From positions 7,638,921-7,702,920 of the forward strand of contig NC_054885.1 in NCBI RefSeq assembly GCF_018320785.1: a stretch of 64,000 bases of DNA, given 5' to 3'. The position numbers and the translations under genes were made by a program. The notes below the pieces were generated by a model. It was not told the origin of the DNA. It saw only the letters and a list, made by a program, of their open reading frames with translations, and did not search any database. Of the stretch, positions 40,101 to 47,954 are shown in pieces (position 1 is the stretch's first letter; each line of letters starts with the position of its first letter). This DNA comes from Cheilinus undulatus (lineage: Eukaryota > Chordata > Actinopteri > Labriformes > Labridae).

Positions 40101-43100
40101 GTTGTGTGTAACAGTGGTTTATTTTCTGTTTCTGCAGGTCCATCAATAAAGATCAGTTTGAACGGAAGAAGAACGACACGCTAGACCCTGAACTGTACGT
40201 CTGCACCATTCATTCATTTAAATTAAAGGATGATTTCACAGAATCTCTGATACATTTAATTGTTTATAAAGGTTTATCATGATATTGGACACATAATCTC
40301 TATTTAACTCTCAAATTAAATGCCTCATAAGTTTTTTTGTAGTATTTTTAAGCGTGAATTTAAAAGTGACAATGATTTATCTTTTATTCTGTGTCTCTCT
40401 GTGTTTGTTCGTCAGCCTTGTTGAATGTTTGGACTGTGGACGTAAAATGCATCAGATCTGTGTCCTTCACAATGAAACCATTTGGCCTTCAGGGTGAGAC
40501 TTCACTTACACATGCACACTTTTACCTGAGCTGAGAATGTCTTTGTATTTTTTTAGTAATAGAAAACTTTATTGAAATATTCGAATCATTACTAGGTTGC
40601 ACATTATCTAGACCTGTTAGTCCAGCTTTTTAAATTTGATTCAGTATGGTTTTAATTTGAAGAACATGCATTTTAAAAGTCCAGTTTTAGTCTTACTAAT
40701 ATAATAATTTGTCTCTTAACTGAGTGTAAATGCACTGATTGGGAAATCAGGCATATCATTGATGATTATTACCTGTAAATTTGTTTAATATTGACTCTCT
40801 GTTCACAGCTTCGTTTGTGACGGCTGCCTCAAACAATCCAACAAGTCACGGAAAGAGAACAAATACGCCGCCAAGAGTGAGAGGATTATTATAAATATGT
40901 TAATATTACTTTGATTTTGTCAGACAGGCTGTTTTCATTTAAATACATTCATAATTAAATACAGCTGCATCTCAAAACATTAGAATATCATGAAAAAGTG
41001 CCTTTTGTGCTGCTTTAGAGTCATCTCCTTCAAAGTGAAACATTTCTGTATTGTTTTATTTGAATGTTGATGCTTTTGGCTGAAAATCCACTATTTCAAA
41101 ATATTAGAATATTACAAAACAACAGCCAAAAACAAAATATATTAATTAATTATTAAAGAAAGAAAAAGTTTAAAAGAACCTCAAAAGACATAGATGGTCT
41201 AGTGGTGAGGTAGCATCAAGTTTGCAGAAGTTGATCTTCCAAGTTAGCCACCTGGGTTCAAGTCAAACCTGTGGCTTCTTTCCCACATGTTGTTCCCTAC
41301 TCTCTCTTCCTGGTTTCCTACTGCCCCGTCCTCTTCAAATAAAGGCAAAAATAACCCAATTTAAAAAGAAAAACACAGACAAATAAATTGATGTAAAAAT
41401 TTTAATTCTTGTGGTCAAAGTATTTATCCAAAAAGATTACTGAGTCAGTTAAGTAGAGTCTCCTTGAGTAGATTGTTCCAGAGCGGTAATAAATCTTTGT
41501 TCTTCCTCTCTTTGTCCCCTTCTCCTTCTCTTCTTCGTTGGTTCTTGTGATGTTTTGCAGGACTTCCTCAGACAAAGTTGGGGAACTTTTTGGAGACGAG
41601 AGTGAACGACTTTTTGAAGCGTCAGAATCACCCCGAGTGTGGAGAGGTGACCATCAGGGTGGTGCACGTCTCTGATAAGGTGGTGGAGGTAAAACCGGGC
41701 ATGAAGGCCAGGTAGGAGGTTTAATTTGTCAGCTATTGAAGATCTTAAAGATGAATCTATAACAATGACTTTCTGCTGATTTTATAATATAAATATAAAG
41801 ACCAAATCTTCTGTCATCTTAAAAATATTAAATGTGTATTTGATGCACAGGATTTGAAGTCACACTGCCAAGTTTGATGTTTCTAGTAAAGTCCATCTTT
41901 CATGAATCTGAGAGTTGAATCTGTTGTGTTTTATTTCTCAGGTTTGTGGACAGCGGAGAGATGGCCGAGTCCTTCCCTTACAGAACAAAAGCTCTGTTTG
42001 CATTTGAAGAAATTGACGGAGCAGATGTCTGCTTTTTCGGCATGCACGTCCAAGAGTACGGCTCTGACTGCCCACCACCCAATCAGAGACGAGTTTACAT
42101 CTCTTACCTGGACAGCGTGCACTTCTTCAAACCTCGACACATGAGGACGTCTGTGTACTACGAGATCCTGCTGGGTTATCTTGAGTACGCAAAGAGACAG
42201 GGGTAAGAGACGGTGTAGACTTCTTTAGCGTGATACCTGTGACGGACTCACAGCTCTGTGCGATCTGTACATGCCGGAGGGATTAAAAGTTTACAAATAT
42301 GGCTTTAAACTGCATGAAAATCTCTCGTATGAATAATAAACCTTTGTGTTCCCTGTTGTCAGGTTCACAACCGGTCATATCTGGGCGTGTCCACCTAGCG
42401 AGGGAGACGATTACATCTTCCACTGTCACCCAACCGACCAGAAGATCCCCAAACCTAAACGCCTGCAGGAGTGGTACAGAAAGATGCTGGACAAGGCCGT
42501 GTCAGAACGCATCGTTCATGATTATAAAGTGAGACATGTTACATTTATTGCATCGTTTTTAATATTTTATTGTTAATAATGCAAACTTGTGATTTAAACC
42601 CCCAATGGCAAGATCAATAATTGATTATTATTCTCATCAGGACGTCTTCAAACAAGCAACAGAGGACCGTCTGACCAGTGCCAAAGAGCTGCCATACTTC
42701 GAGGGCGACTTCTGGCCCAACATGCTGGAGGAGAGCATCAAGGAGCTGGAGCAGGAGGAGGAGGAACGGAAGAGGGAGGAGAACAGCACCTCCAATGAGA
42801 GCACAGACGTAAGGATATTGTAGCAGTGTATGCATAGTATTGTCATTACATAGAACTGCCATTGAAAACATTTACCCTTAATGACCTACAGGCCTCGAAC
42901 GGTGACAGCAAGAATGACAAAAAGAAGAACAACAAAAAGACGAGTAAGAACAAGAGCAGTCTGAGCCGAGCCAACAAGAAGAAACCGGGGATGCCAAATG
43001 TTTCCAATGACCTCTCCCAGAAACTGTACGCCACCATGGAGAAACACAAAGAGGTACGATTACCAGCGTTATAAAAGAGGTCTCTGCGCTAAGTGTGCAA

Positions 43101-46100
43101 TTAAAAGTGACATTTGTAATCAGATATCAGGTTAGCTACAAACTAAACATTTTACTATAATAGCAGTAGTGAATAATTGTGTTTTTTTTTTAAACACACT
43201 CCTGACTCTGCTTTCTGCTCTGGTGGAGAATAATTAATTTCAGTATATCAATAATAAATACATCATTGCACTCTGCACAGTGTTTGCATAGTAAGACAGA
43301 AACCCAAGGCACAACTAGACTTGCCTTTGGCAGGCAGGAACCTAGAGTACAACAGGACTCATGTTGAAAAGGAAGCAACCTAGAGCAGAAACAGATTCCT
43401 GTTGAACAATCAGAAACCTCAGGCAGAACCAAGGCAGAAACCTGGGACTGACCCAAAATCGTCGAACAAAGACAACTCTTTTGCAGAACCAGGCTAACTG
43501 TTGGCAGGCAGATACCACAATGAAATCCAGAGTCATGATCAACTGGCAGAAACCTTGAACAGAACCAGACATTTGTTTAATAAGCAGAAATTTTTCTAGA
43601 ACCAGACTGATGTTGGACAGGCAGGAACCTTGAGCAGAACCAGATTCCAGTTGAATAGGTGAAATCATCAAACAACTGCATTTCTGTTAACCATGCAGAC
43701 ACTTTCGGGAGAGACAGAAAAATCGAGAAACCAAACAAAACTAGGCATATACTGAACTGACAGAAACGTCTAGCAGAACCTGGTTCAACAGGTAGAAACC
43801 TTTGGGGAAAAAACTGTTATGTTGAACAGACAGAAACTTTGAACAGAACCAGTCTAATCTTGTACAGGCAGAAACATGGGACAAAAAACTGTCATGTTGA
43901 ACAGAGTTCTCCAGAGACTCTCTCAACCTTGAGCAGAACCAGATTCCTGTTGAACAGGCAGAAACCTTAAGCAGAACCAGACTCATTTTGAACAGGCAGA
44001 AACCTTGAGCAGAACCAGACTCATGTAAGTGGCAGAAACCCTGATTGAATCAGGCTCATGTTGAACAGGCAGAAACGATTAGCAAAAACCTCATGTTAGA
44101 GCAGAGTTCTCCAGAGACCCTCTGGGTACACACACAAGTAACACCACTTGTTCACCTTGTTCTTCCTCATTCCTAGGTGTTCTTTGTCATCCGCCTCATT
44201 GCTGTACCCACTGCCAACTCGCTGCCCCCAATTGTTGACCCTGATTCCCTAATGGCATGTGACCTGATGGATGGGCGAGACGCCTTCCTGACGCTGGCAA
44301 GAGACAAACACCTTGAATTTAGCTCTCTACGGAGGACCAAGTGGAGCTCCATGTGTATGCTGGTGGAGCTGCACAACCAGAGCCAGGACCGCTTCGTCTA
44401 TACCTGCAACGAGTGTAAACATCATGTGGAGACACGCTTCCACTGCACTGTCTGCGAGGTGAGAATTAAGTTCAAATTTTTTTATTCTACTACATAACAT
44501 TCAGTGTATTAAAATACTCTAATTTTCTTTTCATCATCACTTAACCTAATGAAATAAAATGTTTAATTTTGCATGTTTCAATTGCAGAAGTATTGAATAT
44601 TATGTTCTCCTATCTCTGCAGGACTACGACCTGTGCATCACATGCTACAACACCAAAGGTCACGAGCATAAGATGGACAAACTGGGACTTGGACTGGATG
44701 ACGACAGCAGCAACCAGGCCGCAGCAGGAACTCAGAGTCCTGGGGATTCTCGCCGCCTCAGTATCCAGCGCTGCATTCAGTCTCTGGTCCATGCATGTCA
44801 GTGCCGCAACGCCAACTGCTCCCTGCCATCATGCCAGAAGATGAAGCGTGTCGTTCAGCACACCAAGAGCTGCAAGCGAAAAACAAACGGGGGCTGTCCC
44901 ATCTGCAAGCAGCTCATTGCTCTGTGCTGCTACCATGCCAAACACTGTCAGGAGAACAAATGTCCAGTCCCCTTCTGCCTCAACATCAAACAGAAGCTTC
45001 GTCAGCAGCAGCTGCAGCACCGCCTTCAGCAGGCCCAGATGTTACGGAGGAGGATGGCCAGCATGCAGCGGGTGGGACAACCTGGGGGACCTGTCATGGG
45101 GCTTCCATCACCCAATGGGACAACTGCACCAAGTACCCCAACATCAGCAGGAACCCAACCCTCAACACCCCAGACCCCAACCCAGACTATGCCTCCACAG
45201 CAGCCTCTGGGTCCTGGTTCTGGAGTCCAGCAGCAGCAACCAGGTGGGATGCACCCTCAACAACCCCACCATCCTCAGTTCCATCAAATGGCTGTTGGAG
45301 GAAGTGGGGTCGGGGGATTAATGAGCTCTCCTCAACATCAGCAGCAGCAGCAAGGTGGATCAAACACTCAGCAGCTCCAGCAGAACCCCAACAATCTGCC
45401 TCTGTACACCAGCAGACTTCCAGGTTCGTCCCCCATCCATCAGTCCCAGGGAAAACCAATCCTTGGCTCTGCAACGCCCCCACGGCAGCAGCAGTTGGGT
45501 GGAGCAGGAGGTGTTGGAGGGCAACAAAATCCCAGCCAAACCCCCCTACCTCAGCAGCAGCATCAGCCACAATCCGGTCCACCCCCTGCAGCTGTAGAAA
45601 TAGCAATGAAGATCCAGCAGGTGGCCGATGCTCAGAGGAAGATGGCTCTACAGAGGCAAACCACGCCAGGAATGATCCCCCCACACCCTCACCATCAGCA
45701 GGGTGCAGGTCAGCAGATGGGCATGGGACACCCAGGGGGTCCAGGGACTATGGGAAACCAAGGAATTCCCCCCCAGAACCCGGGGGCCATAGCAGCAGCC
45801 CGAGGTCACATGGATCCACAACCAGTAGCTTCATCAGGGATGATGGTCGGTGCAGGTGGTCCCATGCAGAAGGCCCCACAACAGGGCAACCTCCCCCCTG
45901 GTCAGCTCCCCTCTCAGGTCCAGCTTCAACAGCAAAGGATGGGGGCTCCACACCAAAACTCTCAGCAGCAGCAGTGGGGGGGTCAGGGGATGCCCCCCCA
46001 GCAGAGACAGGCCATGATGAACCAGATGAACAATCAAGCCATGATGGCAGCTCAGCAACATGGGGCTCAGCAACATGGGGCACACCAACAGACTCAGGGC

Positions 46101-47795
46101 CACACAGCCTTAATGAACATGGGACAGCAACAGGGTGCAGGTGGAGGGGTCCCAGCGGGAGCAATCCCTGGTGCTGCTGGTGGGAACATCCCCCAGGCTG
46201 CCTTGCAGGAGCTGTTACGAACTCTCCGTTCACCTAGCTCCCCGCTGCAACAGCAGCAAGTCCTTAACATCCTGCACTCAAACCCACAACTCATGGCGGC
46301 TTTTATCAAGCAGAGGGCTGCAAAGTACAAAGGGGGGGTGGGAGGACAGGCTGGTCCCCCTGGAAATGTGCCAGGAAGTGTTCCAGGAGGTCCTGGTGCG
46401 ACCGCAGGTCCTGGATTTAACATGGCTGGAGGGGGTCCACAGGTGAACATGAATGCTCCAGGGCAGGGGATGCACATGGGGGGCCAAGGGGGATCCAATG
46501 TTACCATGGCAACTATTGCTCAGCTTCAGCAAGTACAGCAGCAACAGCAATTACAACAACAACAACTGCAACAGCAGCAACAACAGCAACATTTGCAGCA
46601 GCAGCAGAGGCCGTTGCCTAATACTGTACAGCAGCAAGGGGTAGCGCAGATGGGAAATCTCAACAATCCCCAGTTCAAAGAGATTCTCATGAGACAACAT
46701 CTCCAGCAACAACAGCAGAGACAACAACAGCAGCAGCAAATGGCGGTAGGTCCAGGTCAGATGGGCGTAGGTCCTGGTCAGATGGTGGGAGGTCCTGGTC
46801 AGATGGTGGGAGGTCCTGGTCAGATGGCAGGAGGTCCTGGCCACCTGGGGGTAGGTCCTGGTCAGATGGGAGTAGGTCCTGGTCAGATGGGTGTAGGTCC
46901 AGGTCAGATGGGGGCAGGTTCCGGTCAGATGGGGGTAGGTCCCGGTCAGATGCGGGCAGGTCCCGGTCAGATGGGGGTAGGTCCTGGTCAAATGGGCGTA
47001 GGTCCCAGTCAGATGTCAGGAGGTCCCAGTCAGATGGGTGTAGGTCCTGGTCAGATGGGTGTAGGTCCTGGTCAGATGGGCGTGGGTCATGGTCAGTTCC
47101 AACAACCTCCTCAGGTTCAGAACTATGGCGGTCCCTCTGGCATACCGCCCAATGCAGGAGGCCAAGGTCCCCACTCAGACACTCCCGTACAGCCCCAAAT
47201 GGGTCAGCAGGGTTCAGGCTTTCCTTCAGCCCTGCAGCAGCAGCAGAGGCTCCACCCCCACATGCATCTTCAAGGGGTTGAGGGGGGGCCAGGTGGAGGA
47301 GGTCCCCTACAGCCCCCTCAGAGTGGCCCCCCAACCTCTCAAGCTCTCCTCCATCAGGCGCTTCACCAGAGACTGCTGCAGCAGCAGCATCTGGGTTCAG
47401 GGGGGTCTCCAGGCCAGCACAGTGGTGCCATGAGCCCTCAGCAGGTGGCCCAGTCCCCCCACCACCACCTGCAGGGTCAGACTCTGCCCCCCTCCCTTGC
47501 CAACCAGGTCCGATCCCCACAGCCTTCACCCAGACCTCAGTCCCAACCACCTCACTCTAGCCCTTCCCCTCGCCTGCAGCCCCAGCCCTCTCCGCATCAC
47601 ATCTCCCCCCAGGTGCAGACGGGGTCACCTCACCTGAACCAGCACCACCCAGGCCTGGTGCCCCCCCAACAGCAGAACTCTCTGGACCAGTTTGGACCAG
47701 ATCAGAGCGCCATGCTGTCTCAGATGGGCACCATGGGTGGTCTACACGGTCCTGGGGGGCCAGGTCAGGACACTCTGCGACAGACTCTGAATTAG
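12289..47795 (+). CDS. ep300: Histone/lysine acetyltransferase p300 (full gene)
   Basis: A nuclear transcriptional coactivator that acetylates histones (including H3K27 and H3K18) and many factors, and scaffolds activator-bound enhancers. Twenty-nine coding exons sum to 7983 nt, 2660 residues plus stop; human EP300 is 2414, and much of the excess lies in the Q/G-rich C-terminus. Every intron is GT-AG and every phase agrees. Domain order is the family's: N-terminal LSELL motif, TAZ1, KIX, bromodomain, RING/PHD, HAT, ZZ, TAZ2, NCBD. It is p300 rather than CREBBP because of PSAKRPKLS and [12 protein letters not shown] at the N-terminus and the acidic, SUMO-motif stretch before the bromodomain. 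Teleosts keep two paralogues (ep300a, ep300b); which one this is cannot be settled here. Exon groups are described separately. The reading frame is intact throughout. Confidence 0.97.
12371..17806 (+). other. ep300: ep300 intron 1
   Basis: The first 1.2 kb after exon 1 keeps a moderately CpG-containing, promoter-proximal composition; the rest is AT-rich. Contents: short homopolymer T tracts (13880-13910, 15000-15050), a diverged copy of the TTGTGCAATT dispersed repeat at about 15300 and another at 17340-17440. No coding exon, RNA gene or intact transposon is recognisable. Confidence 0.6.
19609..20019. mobile_element. hAT-like MITE in ep300 intron 3
   Basis: The ends form inverted repeats, CAGGGGGGACTG at the left and TAGCTACACCCCTG at the right. 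GGGGCCC and GGGGGCCC blocks sit just inside each end. It is about 410 bp with no transposase. The CAGGGG end is typical of hAT-derived elements. The exact target duplication is eroded. Confidence 0.6.
20175..22555 (+). CDS. ep300: ep300 exons 4-5: TAZ1 (CH1) zinc-binding domain
   Basis: Exons 20175-20463 and 22442-22555 encode residues 242-375. The TAZ1 fold runs from about 280 ([20 protein letters not shown]) to about 366 and binds activators such as HIF1A, CITED2 and STAT2 in the family. All zinc-ligand clusters are visible: [43 protein letters not shown] and CPVC. The intron between the exons splits the codon in CQVAHC, and it carries a hAT-like MITE and a LINE fragment without harming the splice sites. 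Confidence 0.95.
20541..20917. mobile_element. hAT-like MITE with CAGTGGTTCTCA ends, ep300 intron 4
   Basis: Left end CAGTGGTTCTCAAGTGG and right end CCACCAGCTGAGAACTACTG are inverted repeats of the widespread hAT CAGTGGTTCTCAA class. Flanks CACAAGGC and CACTAAGC match at six of eight positions, as expected of an old 8-bp target duplication. No coding capacity. Confidence 0.75.
20999..21650 (-). mobile_element. LINE fragment (reverse-transcriptase C-terminal part), minus strand
   Basis: The stretch starts with a CCATCCATCC tail and, read on the minus strand, resembles the 3' end of a common fish non-LTR retrotransposon: a TCACTCGGGG-type YLGV region, then a block equivalent to tyr-gly-his-glu-leu-trp and an arg-rich LRRV region, ending at a GGATAAG-like terminus. 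Frames are broken by substitutions and small indels, so it is dead. The clade was not determined. Confidence 0.7.
22670..23250 (+). CDS. ep300: ep300 exons 6-7: linker between TAZ1 and KIX
   Basis: Exons 22670-22888 and 23154-23250 encode about residues 376-481. The sequence is rich in Asn, Pro, Gly and Gln and contains the family-conserved [18 protein letters not shown] segment. No folded domain is expected here. Exon 7 ends in phase AG, completed by the first base of exon 8. Confidence 0.93.
23322..23376 (+). mobile_element. Left remnant of a MITE split by a LINE
   Basis: CAGATTTTCCCCTCATGATG and TGTGGGGAGGTTAGCCCT match the internal left part of the MITE family at 7718-8210 and 49927-50403. 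The sequence breaks off at AGCCCT (23371-23376), where the LINE begins, and resumes after the same hexamer at 24631-24636. Confidence 0.8.
23377..24630 (+). mobile_element. Truncated LINE (non-LTR retrotransposon) in ep300 intron 7
   Basis: The plus-strand frame at 23410-23859 encodes reverse-transcriptase blocks: [15 protein letters not shown] (motif A) and [20 protein letters not shown] (motif B). The catalytic FADD box expected after ILKF is absent: the frame reads [10 protein letters not shown] and stops. A second open stretch, 24059-24523, carries the C-terminal part ([20 protein letters not shown]). The 3' end is AATAAAGTTCTTGATTGATTG. It resembles the CR1/L2/Rex1 group of fish LINEs. 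It is flanked by AGCCCT on both sides, a plausible target duplication. 5'-truncated and inactive. Confidence 0.85.
24631..24942 (+). mobile_element. Right remnant of the split MITE
   Basis: Continues the MITE from AGCCCTGCTCCCAGG through GAGAGCCACATTTATTTCCTG, AATACTGGAGTGTTTTTTCA and CACAGGCATGTTTTGGG to its right end (AAAATATGTCATCTTTAA). It abuts unique ep300 intron sequence 138 bases before exon 8. The same junction is found at 50403/50404. Confidence 0.85.
25081..26309 (+). CDS. ep300: ep300 exons 8-10: KIX domain
   Basis: Exons 25081-25206, 25355-25472 and 26120-26309 encode about residues 481-626. The KIX three-helix bundle (about 504-590) reads [20 protein letters not shown], then [20 protein letters not shown], then the long helix [20 protein letters not shown]. 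In the family it binds phosphorylated CREB, MYB and MLL transactivation segments. Junction codons (CT+T for Leu, AGG complete) agree. The start of exon 8 and its upstream intron have a diverged duplicate at 50404-50567. Confidence 0.95.
27050..29759 (+). CDS. ep300: ep300 exons 11-15: proline-rich linker and acidic SUMO-motif region
   Basis: Exons 27050-27127, 27811-27884, 28339-28785, 29102-29323 and 29570-29759 encode about residues 626-962. The first part is Pro/Gln/Ser-rich and presumably disordered. Exons 14-15 are strongly Glu/Lys-rich with sumoylation-type sites ([17 protein letters not shown]), the position of the CRD1 repression region of p300. The acidic purine-rich exons are simple in sequence (GAGGAGGAG runs) and may vary in length between individuals. 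Confidence 0.92.
30230..30700 (-). mobile_element. Tc1/mariner-like transposase fragment in ep300 intron 15
   Basis: The minus strand reads [18 protein letters not shown], the segment around the second catalytic Asp of Tc1/mariner-type DDE transposases, with further degenerate homology downstream (VVDGWWMT). Stops and indels interrupt the rest. Neither terminal repeat is clear. An immobile remnant. Confidence 0.6.
30770..31040. repeat. Dispersed fish-type repeat in ep300 intron 15
   Basis: The block contains CCTTGGGCAAGGCACTAAACCCCCAATGGCTC and a TGAATTTCCCCTTG end, a combination I recognise as a common interspersed repeat in fish genomes. No intact coding region. The class is not determined. 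Confidence 0.45.
31199..35928 (+). CDS. ep300: ep300 exons 16-17: bromodomain
   Basis: Exons 31199-31317 and 35689-35928 encode about residues 963-1082. The acetyl-lysine-binding bundle begins [20 protein letters not shown] and continues through [22 protein letters not shown] to [19 protein letters not shown], whose Asn in LYNRKT is the conserved acetyl-lysine contact. The exon 16/17 junction falls in the ZA loop. A 4.4-kb repeat-filled intron separates the exons. The intron begins with an in-frame stretch ending in a second donor (see 31318-31350). Confidence 0.95.
31318..31350 (+). other. ep300: Possible alternative 3' extension of ep300 exon 16
   Basis: Directly after the expected donor (CCC/GTACGT) there are 33 in-frame bases encoding [11 protein letters not shown], followed by another donor, CTG/GTAAGG. 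Use of the second site would insert 11 residues in the ZA loop without shifting the frame. Only transcript evidence could show whether it is used. Confidence 0.35.
32370..32484 (+). repeat. Minisatellite, left arm (AATGCTAACAGCTG unit)
   Basis: Tandem 15-18-bp units such as AATGCTAACTGCTGC and AATGCTAACAGCTGTGTT. The same unit resumes at 34713 beyond an inserted element, so the two arms were once a single array. Confidence 0.85.
32485..34712. mobile_element. hAT-like element inserted in the minisatellite, ep300 intron 16
   Basis: Left end CAGGGGTGGAAAGTAACAG and right end GTACTTTCCACCCCTAG are inverted repeats of the fish hAT GGTGGAAAGTA class. The flanks are GTTAATGC on the left and TTAACAC on the right. 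The 2.2-kb interior holds no intact transposase. It contains a CTAT-type microsatellite (33190-33480) and two copies of a repeat with CCAGACGGTGATCCGGATCA at about 33725 and 34160. It may be composite. Confidence 0.65.
33190..33480. repeat. Degenerate CTAT/CTACC-type microsatellite
   Basis: Runs of CTATCTAT, ATCGACCTATC and CTACCTACTGACC units, imperfect throughout. Lies inside the hAT-like element. Confidence 0.85.
34713..34960 (+). repeat. Minisatellite, right arm
   Basis: Continues the AATGCTAACAGCTG-type units (TTAATGCTAACTGCTGTG, GCTAATGCTAACAGCTGC) after the inserted element. Open frames across it on both strands are by-products of a repeat length close to a multiple of three. Confidence 0.85.
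36132..40876 (+). CDS. ep300: ep300 exons 18-22: RING/PHD module
   Basis: Exons 36132-36220, 39730-39810, 40138-40194, 40416-40493 and 40809-40876 encode about residues 1083-1206. The discontinuous CH2 module contains [40 protein letters not shown] and FVCDGCLKQ, providing paired Cys/His zinc ligands. In p300 this module packs against the HAT and restrains it. All junction codons agree. Intron 18 (3.5 kb) is almost entirely a tandem repeat. Confidence 0.95.
36600..39060 (+). repeat. Degenerate ~145-bp tandem repeat filling ep300 intron 18
   Basis: About fifteen diverged copies. Each carries a GTTCATCCTTGAGTCAAAGT block, then GGATATTTGTGCAAAGT, GAAGAAAAT, a GAGATATCATGTTC segment and AACATGAGGCCCAGTGACC. 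The GGATATTTGTGCAAAG block recurs at about 37255, 37400, 37950, 38100, 38245 and 38390, giving a period near 145 bp. Not coding. Confidence 0.8.
39251..39277. repeat. (TTG)n microsatellite
   Basis: An uninterrupted GTT/TTG trinucleotide run in ep300 intron 18. Confidence 0.92.
40961..41150. mobile_element. Tc1/mariner-type MITE end in ep300 intron 22
   Basis: Begins ACAGCTGCATCTCAAAACAT, then TAGAATATCATGAAAAAGT, the start of a Tc1/mariner-derived repeat common in fish. An inverted AATATTAGAATATTAC segment follows 120 bases later. No coding part remains. Confidence 0.6.
41185..41350 (+). mobile_element. tRNA-derived SINE in ep300 intron 22
   Basis: A-box-like TGGTCTAGTGGTGAGG is followed by a B-box-like GGTTCAAGTC at 41255-41264, then the body CTTTCCCACATGTTGTTCCC, CTCTCTTCCTGGTTTCCTAC and an AATAAAGGCAAAAA tail. 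The same family occurs at 63487-63640. The promoter boxes are degenerate, so it is an old copy. Confidence 0.7.
41561..44458 (+). CDS. ep300: ep300 exons 23-28: acetyltransferase (HAT/KAT11) domain and first half of ZZ
   Basis: Exons 41561-41711, 41942-42202, 42363-42528, 42641-42808, 42892-43053 and 44177-44458 encode about residues 1207-1603. Residues linked to acetyl-CoA and lysine handling in human p300 are present: [11 protein letters not shown] (Asp/Ser), [13 protein letters not shown] (Trp) and [14 protein letters not shown] (Trp-Tyr pair, the general-acid Tyr). The basic autoacetylation loop ([20 protein letters not shown]) is in exon 27. Exon 28 ends within the ZZ finger ([18 protein letters not shown]). 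The domain looks catalytically intact. Intron 27 contains a satellite array. Confidence 0.96.
43265..44140 (+). repeat. ~38-bp degenerate satellite in ep300 intron 27
   Basis: About twenty imperfect copies of a unit like GAACAGGCAGAAACCTTGAG followed by CAGAACCAGACTCATGTT. The array ends about 35 bases before exon 28. Its reverse complement makes up a similar array in cbx7 intron 5 (52510-53880). Open frames across it are repeat artefacts. Confidence 0.88.
44622..47795 (+). CDS. ep300: ep300 exon 29: ZZ end, TAZ2, NCBD and Q/G-rich C-terminus
   Basis: The last exon encodes residues 1604-2660. It completes the ZZ finger ([18 protein letters not shown]), then TAZ2 (about 1643-1735; [58 protein letters not shown]), which binds p53, E1A-type and other activators in the family. 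The NCBD, which pairs with nuclear-receptor coactivators and IRF3, lies at about 2126-2175 ([34 protein letters not shown]). The remainder is Gln/Pro/Gly/Met-rich, with a CAG/CAA polyglutamine stretch and a 21-bp coding minisatellite. The stop is at 47793-47795. The C-terminus ends DTLRQTLN. Confidence 0.96.
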   Translation, partial: DYDLCITCYNTKGHEHKMDKLGLGLDDDSSNQAAAGTQSPGDSRRLSIQRCIQSLVHACQCRNANCSLPSCQKMKRVVQHTKSCKRKTNGGCPICKQLIALCCYHAKHCQENKCPVPFCLNIKQKLRQQQLQHRLQQAQMLRRRMASMQRVGQPGGPVMGLPSPNGTTAPSTPTSAGTQPSTPQTPTQTMPPQQPLGPGSGVQQQQPGGMHPQQPHHPQFHQMAVGGSGVGGLMSSPQHQQQQQGGSNTQQLQQNPNNLPLYTSRLPGSSPIHQSQGKPILGSATPPRQQQLGGAGGVGGQQNPSQTPLPQQQHQPQSGPPPAAVEIAMKIQQVADAQRKMALQRQTTPGMIPPHPHHQQGAGQQMGMGHPGGPGTMGNQGIPPQNPGAIAAARGHMDPQPVASSGMMVGAGGPMQKAPQQGNLPPGQLPSQVQLQQQRMGAPHQNSQQQQWGGQGMPPQQRQAMMNQMNNQAMMAAQQHGAQQHGAHQQTQGHTALMNMGQQQGAGGGVPAGAIPGAAGGNIPQAALQELLRTLRSPSSPLQQQQVLNILHSNPQLMAAFIKQRAAKYKGGVGGQAGPPGNVPGSVPGGPGATAGPGFNMAGGGPQVNMNAPGQGMHMGGQGGSNVTMATIAQLQQVQQQQQLQQQQLQQQQQQQHLQQQQRPLPNTVQQQGVAQMGNLNNPQFKEILMRQHLQQQQQRQQQQQQMAVGPGQMGVGPGQMVGGPGQMVGGPGQMAGGPGHLGVGPGQMGVGPGQMGVGPGQMGAGSGQMGVGPGQMRAGPGQMGVGPGQMGVGPSQMSGGPSQMGVGPGQMGVGPGQMGVGHGQFQQPPQVQNYGGPSGIPPNAGGQGPHSDTPVQPQMGQQGSGFPSALQQQQRLHPHMHLQGVEGGPGGGGPLQPPQSGPPTSQALLHQALHQRLLQQQHLGSGGSPGQHSGAMSPQQVAQSPHHHLQGQTLPPSLANQVRSPQPSPRPQSQPPHSSPSPRLQPQPSPHHISPQVQTGSPHLNQHHPGLVPPQQQNSLDQFGPDQSAMLSQMGTMGGLHGPGGPGQDTLRQTLN
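46530..46612 (+). repeat. ep300: Coding polyglutamine (CAG/CAA) tract in ep300
   Basis: Mixed CAG and CAA codons encode glutamine runs broken by Leu and His ([20 protein letters not shown]). A second shorter tract lies at about 46700-46740. Such tracts are common in p300 and liable to length change. Confidence 0.9.
46749..47099 (+). repeat. ep300: Coding 21-bp minisatellite (GPGQMGV heptapeptide) in ep300
   Basis: Sixteen full 21-bp units (46749-47084) plus a partial seventeenth encode GPGQMGV and variants such as [28 protein letters not shown] and GHGQFQQ. All units stay in frame. The region lies downstream of the NCBD. The length of the array explains about 115 residues of the size difference from human p300. 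Confidence 0.95.
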
Positions 47796-47948
47796 AACCC
47801 TTTAGACCTGATGTGACTGTGTCAAAGTCTCACCTGGATGTATTGTTCACCTGGAGAAGCCACTCAACTGGAGGGATCCCTCACCTGGAGGAGTCGCTCA
47901 CCTGGACAGTGTTACGGTTTCTTTTAGATGTTATTTAAAATGTTTTTG

Positions 47949-47954
47949 AATAAA
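47949..47954 (+). terminator. ep300: Proximal candidate poly(A) signal of ep300
   Basis: AATAAA followed by a T-rich stretch, 154 bases after the stop codon. A second AATAAA follows at 47989-47994. Confidence 0.5.

Noticed and set aside
43265-44140. CRISPR-like impression from regularly repeated motifs
   Set aside because: Units are adjacent, imperfect and without unique spacers, and the locus is an intron of a vertebrate gene. The same holds for 52510-53880 and 36600-39060.
44795-46237. 480-codon plus-strand frame overlapping ep300 exon 29 in another frame
   Set aside because: A shadow of GC- and CAG-rich coding sequence. The ep300 frame encodes ZZ, TAZ2 and NCBD domains; this one encodes nothing recognisable.
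46687-47550. 287-codon minus-strand frame opposite ep300 exon 29 with DLPPSDQDL-type repeats
   Set aside because: It is the complement of the in-frame 21-bp coding minisatellite. A repeat length divisible by three keeps the antisense frame open.
12289-47795. CREBBP (CBP) as the identity of the large gene
   Set aside because: The N-terminus ([21 protein letters not shown]), the acidic pre-bromodomain region and the xpnpep3 neighbour fit EP300 better.
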